Assembly: GCA_034401795.1 (NCBI GenBank)
Contig: CM067374.1
Location: forward strand, 131,947,262 to 132,011,261
Direction: 5' to 3'
Source of the DNA: Chaetoderma sp. LZ-2023a
Taxonomy: Eukaryota; Mollusca; Caudofoveata; Chaetodermatida; Chaetodermatidae
Length of the DNA stretch: 64,000 bases
How positions within the stretch are numbered: the stretch's first letter is position 1; the number at the start of each line of letters is the position of its first letter. A program made the position numbers and the translations under genes. Positions 59,335 through 64,000 of this stretch are shown piece after piece. The notes below the pieces were generated by a model. The model was not told where the DNA came from and did no database searches. It worked only from the letters and a program-made list of their open reading frames with translations.

Positions 59335-59390
59335 AATCTATATTAGTAGATTTTAATCTATACTAGTAGGCTAGTAGAATACGGTCGATG
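59335..59390 (+). repeat. CTAG satellite remnant right of the LINE fragment
   Basis: TATACTAGTAGGCTAGTAGA followed by ATACGGTCGATG matches satellite variants such as 57815-57832. It implies the LINE remnant landed inside the array near its right end. Confidence 0.7.
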
Positions 59391-59941
59391 AACAAAATGC
59401 AAAACACCAAGGACCACAAGGATTTAAATACTTGATAAGCAGAAAAGATACCACATGGGGGAATACAGTCGTGAACACCATATACAGGCAAGAGCCCTCT
59501 ATTATAAATGTTGTGAAGAGGTTAGAAATCCAATATCAAATCTTCATTTCAATCAAGTTGGAAAGGATATCACTAAAGCACATAAGCTCGATAGAAATTA
59601 AACATCCACAATATGGATTCAAAGTCGACTTTGTATGGTATTTGAATGTTATCAAACTGATAAAGATTGAGCATGTTAGTAAGGATAGAGAGTGTGTTAA
59701 TTCAGTTAACGAGCTTGTGGGTTTAGCCTTTAGGATATTTTTATTTCATACAAAAGCATGTGTACTTATCTTCACGGCGTATCATGCCATTAATACGCAA
59801 TCTGTTGATTCATTAAGGCAATTGCGTACATTTATTATGATTAATCAAATACAAATAATATTGGTTGAAAGAACCTCGCTATCATGGATAATAACCAATT
59901 TACTTGATGTGAATAACGTGTAAACGTATTACTGAATCATT
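59391..59941 (+). other. AT-rich DNA with an unassigned 163-codon frame
   Basis: 59432-59923 is open but begins at TTG rather than ATG, reads LISRKDTTWGNTVVNTIYRQ onward and has no motif I recognise. Base composition is like its surroundings. It could be a fragment of an element or chance. Confidence 0.2.
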
Positions 59942-60828
59942 TCTGATGTTATTTTGACAGACTTTTGAGGAAATTACAATTGCTTCCATTATCTAACATA
60001 TACCAATTATTACAAAGATAATAAACCCAGAAAGTTATATGATAAAGTGTGTTGAATTTAACTTACATAAGTCAATATAGATGTACTTATTGTATTGTTT
60101 CTAATGCCATTTTGATGGACAACAGATGATGGATGTCGGATAATATTACTGTTATTCATAAAAACAATTGATTCCATTACATGTAGTAATTCTCTATCAA
60201 ATACAACACAGATGTTGTCTCCAGAAGGCTAAATATCGCAAACTGCAACTCATTTACTTTATTTGAATCACATTATATGTATTTACATGAGTGTTTCTAA
60301 TGTAATGTCGATGGACATCAGAGAAAATTAATATCATTCTTGAAGGAAATTGCTTCCATTATCTATTTATCAAATGCAGCTCCAGAAAGCTAAATATCAT
60401 GAACAGAAACAAATCTACTTCAAATTTTAAGCACATAACGTTTATATAATTTTATTTAATGCCAATTTTGACCGACATCGGATGATGGATATCTGATGGT
60501 ATTGCTCTTATTCTTAAAACAACGGATTCTATTTACACACACTTATTCTACATCAAATAATGCAAATATAGGCTACTAGTTCCTCAAAGCTCACGTACTG
60601 ACCAAATTACCCTTTTTGAAGCACATTATAATGTTATGTGTATATTTATTATTGTATCTAATGCCATTTTACGGACATCAGATGGAAAGCATGTTATTCT
60701 TGAAGGACATTTCGGTCACTAGTTGTTCTATATCAGATGCAACAAAGACACAAGACTCTAGAAGGCTAAATATCATGAAATGCAAAAAAAATTTGCCTCT
60801 TTAAATCACATATAATGTCATTTTACAG
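59942..60828 (+). repeat. Tandem repeat with alternating unit length
   Basis: Unit starts (T.ATG..ATTTT.A.GGACATC) at about 59942, 60102, 60298, 60457, 60659 and 60812 give spacings 160, 196, 159, 202, 153. Shared blocks include TGCTTCCATTATCTA, CAGAAGGCTAAATATC and TTTGAATCACATTATA. Alternating short and long units suggest a dimeric repeat of about 358 bp. Confidence 0.8.
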
Positions 60829-60993
60829 GACGGGAAATTTAAGATAGAAATGTTCTAAATCACTGACTCCTTACACTGCTCATGAACATTCTGCCTTCCA
60901 AGTTACCCGAAAGTGTGGCAAAAATGATAACACGAGCACCATCCTAGCTGGGCTTAATACGCCCGTATTTAATGAGTTTTAATCTTTTCTGGG

Positions 60994-62476
60994 AGTGTAA
61001 CAACTCTGGCAAATATGGACAGATCTCGCCGAAACAAAATCATGACACTTCGTCTCTACGTAAATGTTCGCAAGAAAATAATTTTGAATGCAGGTTCAAC
61101 ACTACCTGAGATCTGAAACGGATACTATATTTTGACTAATACACCTTTCCCACGTTGACGTCATTACTCCCCTAAATCAACGCTCAGAGCAAAACTGCTG
61201 GCTGGTACCACCGCCAACAAGCCGCTGACCCGCGTTGAGTTACTTTTGCACTAAAATACACCGCAATATAAACCGTTCCTATGATAAACTAAAATCATTA
61301 TATTATTTAAATCATATATCATTGGAAAGTGCATTCAATTGCGGAAACATTAATGCACTATTTTTATAGCCTTGTAACATTTTCACTGAGTTATTTGCGT
61401 ATATACAATAAACCATTCAACCTAGACTCATTAAATCAAGTGAACAATAGGGGATATTTTAAAATTGCAATCAACTGTTTTAAATTTTACAAAACTATAA
61501 AAACTAATACAGAAATGTATAGAAAATTGGCTTAGCTTTCTAATGATGTATGACATCAAAAATATTATTAACATAGTTTTTCATATGCACTGCCTAAAGT
61601 GCACTGTATCTGATTCCCATAGTAAAGTAACCCTGTTTGCGCGTCGGCTATCGCGGTTACCAGACGGAAGTGGCATGCGCGATGCATTCCGGGAAGGTAT
61701 TTTCCCAAAATACGCTAATGTGGGAAAGGTGAATTGAACTGTACTCGTTTCACGGCGTGTGTGTTGGGGGGGGGGGGGTGGGGGGGTGGGGGGGTGGGGG
61801 GGGGGGGATATCTCACAAATACGAATGGATCGTGCTGAAACGAAATCATGGCATGTCGTCACTAACTAGTACACCCACTGAACAAATTTCAAATGCAGAT
61901 TAAAAACGTAGATATGGCACGAACGCAACATTTTTAATGCATTTTAGGAAAATAGGGGAGACAACTCTCGCAAATGTGGACGGATCTCGCCAAAGCAAAA
62001 TCATGATAGGTTAAGAAGTTATTGACGGATCTCGATTAAACAAAATCATGACACTTCGTTTCACCAGAATATGTCCACTGGAGAAAAAAAATTCAAATGT
62101 AGGTTAAGAAGTTTCTGAAATAGCAAAATCACACAAGTTTTTGACGCATTTCAGGCGGATAACTCTGCAAATGTTGACGGATCTCGGCGAAACGAAGTTA
62201 TGGCACTTTGTCCCCCCCCCCCCAAAACCACCACCACCTAATATGTGCACTGGAGTAAAAAATTTGGAAATAGTCTAATAAGTTTTTGAGATACGGCTCA
62301 GACACAAAATTCTTGACAAATTTTACGCAGTTCAGGGGATAACTCTGGAAAATATCGACAGAATTCGACGAAACAAAATCATGACATTTTGTCCCCCCTA
62401 ATATGTGCCCTGGAAAAATAAATAAAAATGTAGGTTAAGAAGTTTTTCAGATACAGTCCGGACACGGATTTGATAA
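60994..62476 (+). repeat. Dispersed/tandem repeat, unit about 180-195 bp
   Basis: Landmarks AACTCTGGCAAATATGGACA, GATCTCGCCGAAACAAAATC, ATGACACTTCGTC, TATGTCCACTGGA and AATGTAGGTTAAGAAGTTT recur at about 60994, 61800, 61963, 62155 and 62337. 61140-61760 interrupts the series with unrelated DNA. The last copy runs into the GACA array. Confidence 0.8.
61765..61808 (+). repeat. G-homopolymer run
   Basis: Runs of G interrupted by single T (GGGGGGTG); a likely quadruplex former and a sequencing trouble spot. Confidence 0.9.
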
Positions 62477-62532
62477 CGGACAGACAGACAGATGGACGGA
62501 CGGAGACAGACAGACAGACAGACAGGCAGACA
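62477..62532 (+). repeat. (GACA)n microsatellite
   Basis: GACAGACA units with GATGGACGGACGG in the middle, at the 3' end of the preceding repeat. Confidence 0.9.
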
Positions 62533-62956
62533 CCACGTGCCATCCCATAAAACGACCCGGTGTTTTTTTTCAAAACGGCCGCATACAAATCATAGTTGCA
62601 CCGTAGACTCGCAAGCAATCTCTCTTCCATTGCAGCGTTCCCAGCACTTTAACAAAACAAAATTCCCTGACATTTCCCTGAGAAATATCCAAAATTCCAT
62701 ATTTTTACTTTAACATGGTTGTTGGAAAGTCAAGAGGTAGTTACAGCACAGAAACTAAGATACTGATAAAATATACATCAACGTGGTAGCCTGTGCATGA
62801 ACTGGCAAAATGTGAAAAACACTTCGAGTCACTGTTAAATTCCCTGAGTTTTTCCTGTCTGGAAAAATGGAAATCTATTTTCAAGGTTTTCCCTGATTTC
62901 CAGAGTGGCGGAGAACCCTACCGTCGTGTTATTGCATGGTCCTCGCTCTCCCACTC

Positions 62957-63048
62957 CACATAGCGACGCTGTTCGATACTGGAGCAGAACGGGAGGGCGA
63001 GACCAAGCAATTGGACGCCGCTCCCGTATCGAACAACGTAGCTATGTG
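62957..63048. repeat. 29-bp inverted repeat (hairpin)
   Basis: 62957-62985 and 63020-63048 are inverted copies with three mismatches (GTTCGATAC and GTATCGAAC in the middle), separated by 34 bases. Confidence 0.85.
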
Positions 63049-63294
63049 AATAGGCGTATGATAGTATGATGTCCATCCCCGTGTCGGAGATAAGGGGACA
63101 GACATCTGGCCTTCTCGGATAATGACGTAATTTTCTTCTTCTTTTAGGAATAAGCACCCTTATGAAGGAGCACCTCCATATGAGCAGTTTAAATTTTTAT
63201 CAAGGAACCGTATTGACAATGATAATAATTATATCTAATTCTATATGGCGTATCAAGCATGTAAATAGTAAACAATATGTATACAGTGGCCGAT

Positions 63295-63895
63295 GTAAGG
63301 GGGTGGGGTGATCCGGGTGAAAGAGCACGTTATAAGATTTGCAGCAACATATCGTGTCGCGGCCCTCCTAATTATATGACTGAACAACATCGTGCCATAC
63401 AGTACATCTCAGAAATAACTGACCATACATACTGTTGAATATTTTGAACATAATCGGATTGGAAAGCTGCCAATTATGTTCAAAATATTTAACAGAACAT
63501 TTCTTAGATGGTGTTCAAAGTTGTACTGACTAAAATGTGTCTAATTTTGTTTTGGAAACATTTTATGTTATATTTCCTACCTGTACTGTATGGGTCGCTC
63601 GTTTATCCAGAAATTTGCAACAGAAACCGTGGATTAATGCATGTCTGCGAATACATGAATGTACAATCCATCTTGGTAAGAATGACATGTTATTGGATCT
63701 TAAATATATATTTAAAGAGCTATTTAAAGCGGGGCTTCAGTTATTCAATGTGAGCCATTCGAGCTGATTTGCTTGGCTCTAGGAATTATTCGAAGCGCCC
63801 TTTATTATCCAATTAATAGTACTACTACGGGAGTTCCATGTAGAGTGACCAGCCCCTCTGGGCTGGCAGCAATCGGACGCGCTCGCTAGTCTAAG
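63295..63895 (-). repeat. Dispersed repeat C, minus-oriented copy
   Basis: Reverse-complement partner of 11225-11900 with matching blocks in reverse order: GATCCGGGTGAAAGAGCACG, GCAGCAACATATCGTGTCGC, the foldback at 63431-63500, CGTGGATTAATGCATG, ATCTTGGTAAGAATGACATG, GAGCTATTTAAAGCGGGG, CAGTTATTCAATGTGAG. Confidence 0.75.
63431..63500 (+). repeat. Foldback family B, variant subfamily (inside repeat C)
   Basis: ACTGTTGAATATTTTGAACA then TAATCGGATTGG on the left. CCAATTATGTTCAAAATATT then TAACAG on the right: inverted arms around AAAGCTG. Confidence 0.7.
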
Positions 63896-64000
63896 CAGCA
63901 TCTGAGTCGAGAAAGTGTGCTTAGTGCCATTACACTATTTTGACAGAAATAGCATTAGAAACAATGAATAACCATTTAGACCATTCTTTGATACCGATAA

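Noticed and set aside
59432..59923. 163-codon ORF
   Set aside because: Starts at TTG, no family resemblance, AT-rich local bias; left as unassigned.

Overview
The window looks like nuclear DNA from an invertebrate animal, probably marine, and it is almost entirely repetitive. There are no operons, ribosome-binding sites, rRNA, genuine tRNA genes or CRISPR arrays. It carries animal-type transposons (Tc1-like, Ty3/Gypsy, several LINE groups, Penelope-like elements), long microsatellites and minisatellites, foldback repeats, one 500-base assembly gap and no convincing multi-exon host gene. I cannot name the species.

Layout. 0-3.7 kb: dispersed repeats, a dead Tc1-like transposase, a three-copy ~195-bp tandem repeat and a 'CTGTTCTGTTTG' minisatellite. 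4.5-6.0 kb: a G-run and a 0.9-kb purine tract. 6.4-8.2 kb: a Jockey/CR1-type LINE lacking its RT core. 8.3-9.8 kb: the only candidate host-gene signal, a TATA box followed by a signal-peptide-like first exon with a GTAAGT donor. 9-12 kb: foldback repeats, trinucleotide arrays and a 0.65-kb dispersed repeat whose inverted partner lies at 63.3-63.9 kb. 12.0-12.5 kb: N gap. 13.1-18.3 kb: a decayed Ty3/Gypsy element (gag knuckle, protease, RT, RNase H, integrase with GPY/F module). 20-23 kb: LINE tail and foldback elements.

23.5-37 kb is the best-preserved part: a tandem tRNA-derived repeat, a (GTA)n array, a broken L1/Tx1-type LINE, a second (GTA)n array, and a nearly intact ~6.95-kb LINE of the same family. 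The second LINE has an intact ORF1, an ORF2 with a single TAG, four consecutive hairpins in its 5' UTR, a duplicated 3' UTR, an A-tail and renewed GTA units after the tail. Both LINEs start directly at a (GTA)n array, so this looks like a microsatellite-targeted family.

37.3-40.5 kb (minus strand) is a Penelope-like element (RT plus GIY-YIG) with a 791-bp internal tandem duplication and an unusually placed C-terminal segment. 42-59.4 kb is dominated by about 12 kb of a degenerate CTAG-rich satellite made of short inverted-repeat monomers. It is interrupted by copies of a ~500-bp repeat, by a CR1-like LINE that itself surrounds a second Penelope-like element, and by a minus-strand LINE remnant. 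59.9-62.5 kb holds two further tandem repeat families. The window ends in the inverted partner of the 11-kb repeat.

The genes that can be read are selfish-element proteins: nucleic-acid-binding ORF1/gag, endonuclease, reverse transcriptase, integrase and transposase. Only the LINE at 30-37 kb could plausibly have been active recently. All family assignments come from reading motifs by eye; no database search was possible.
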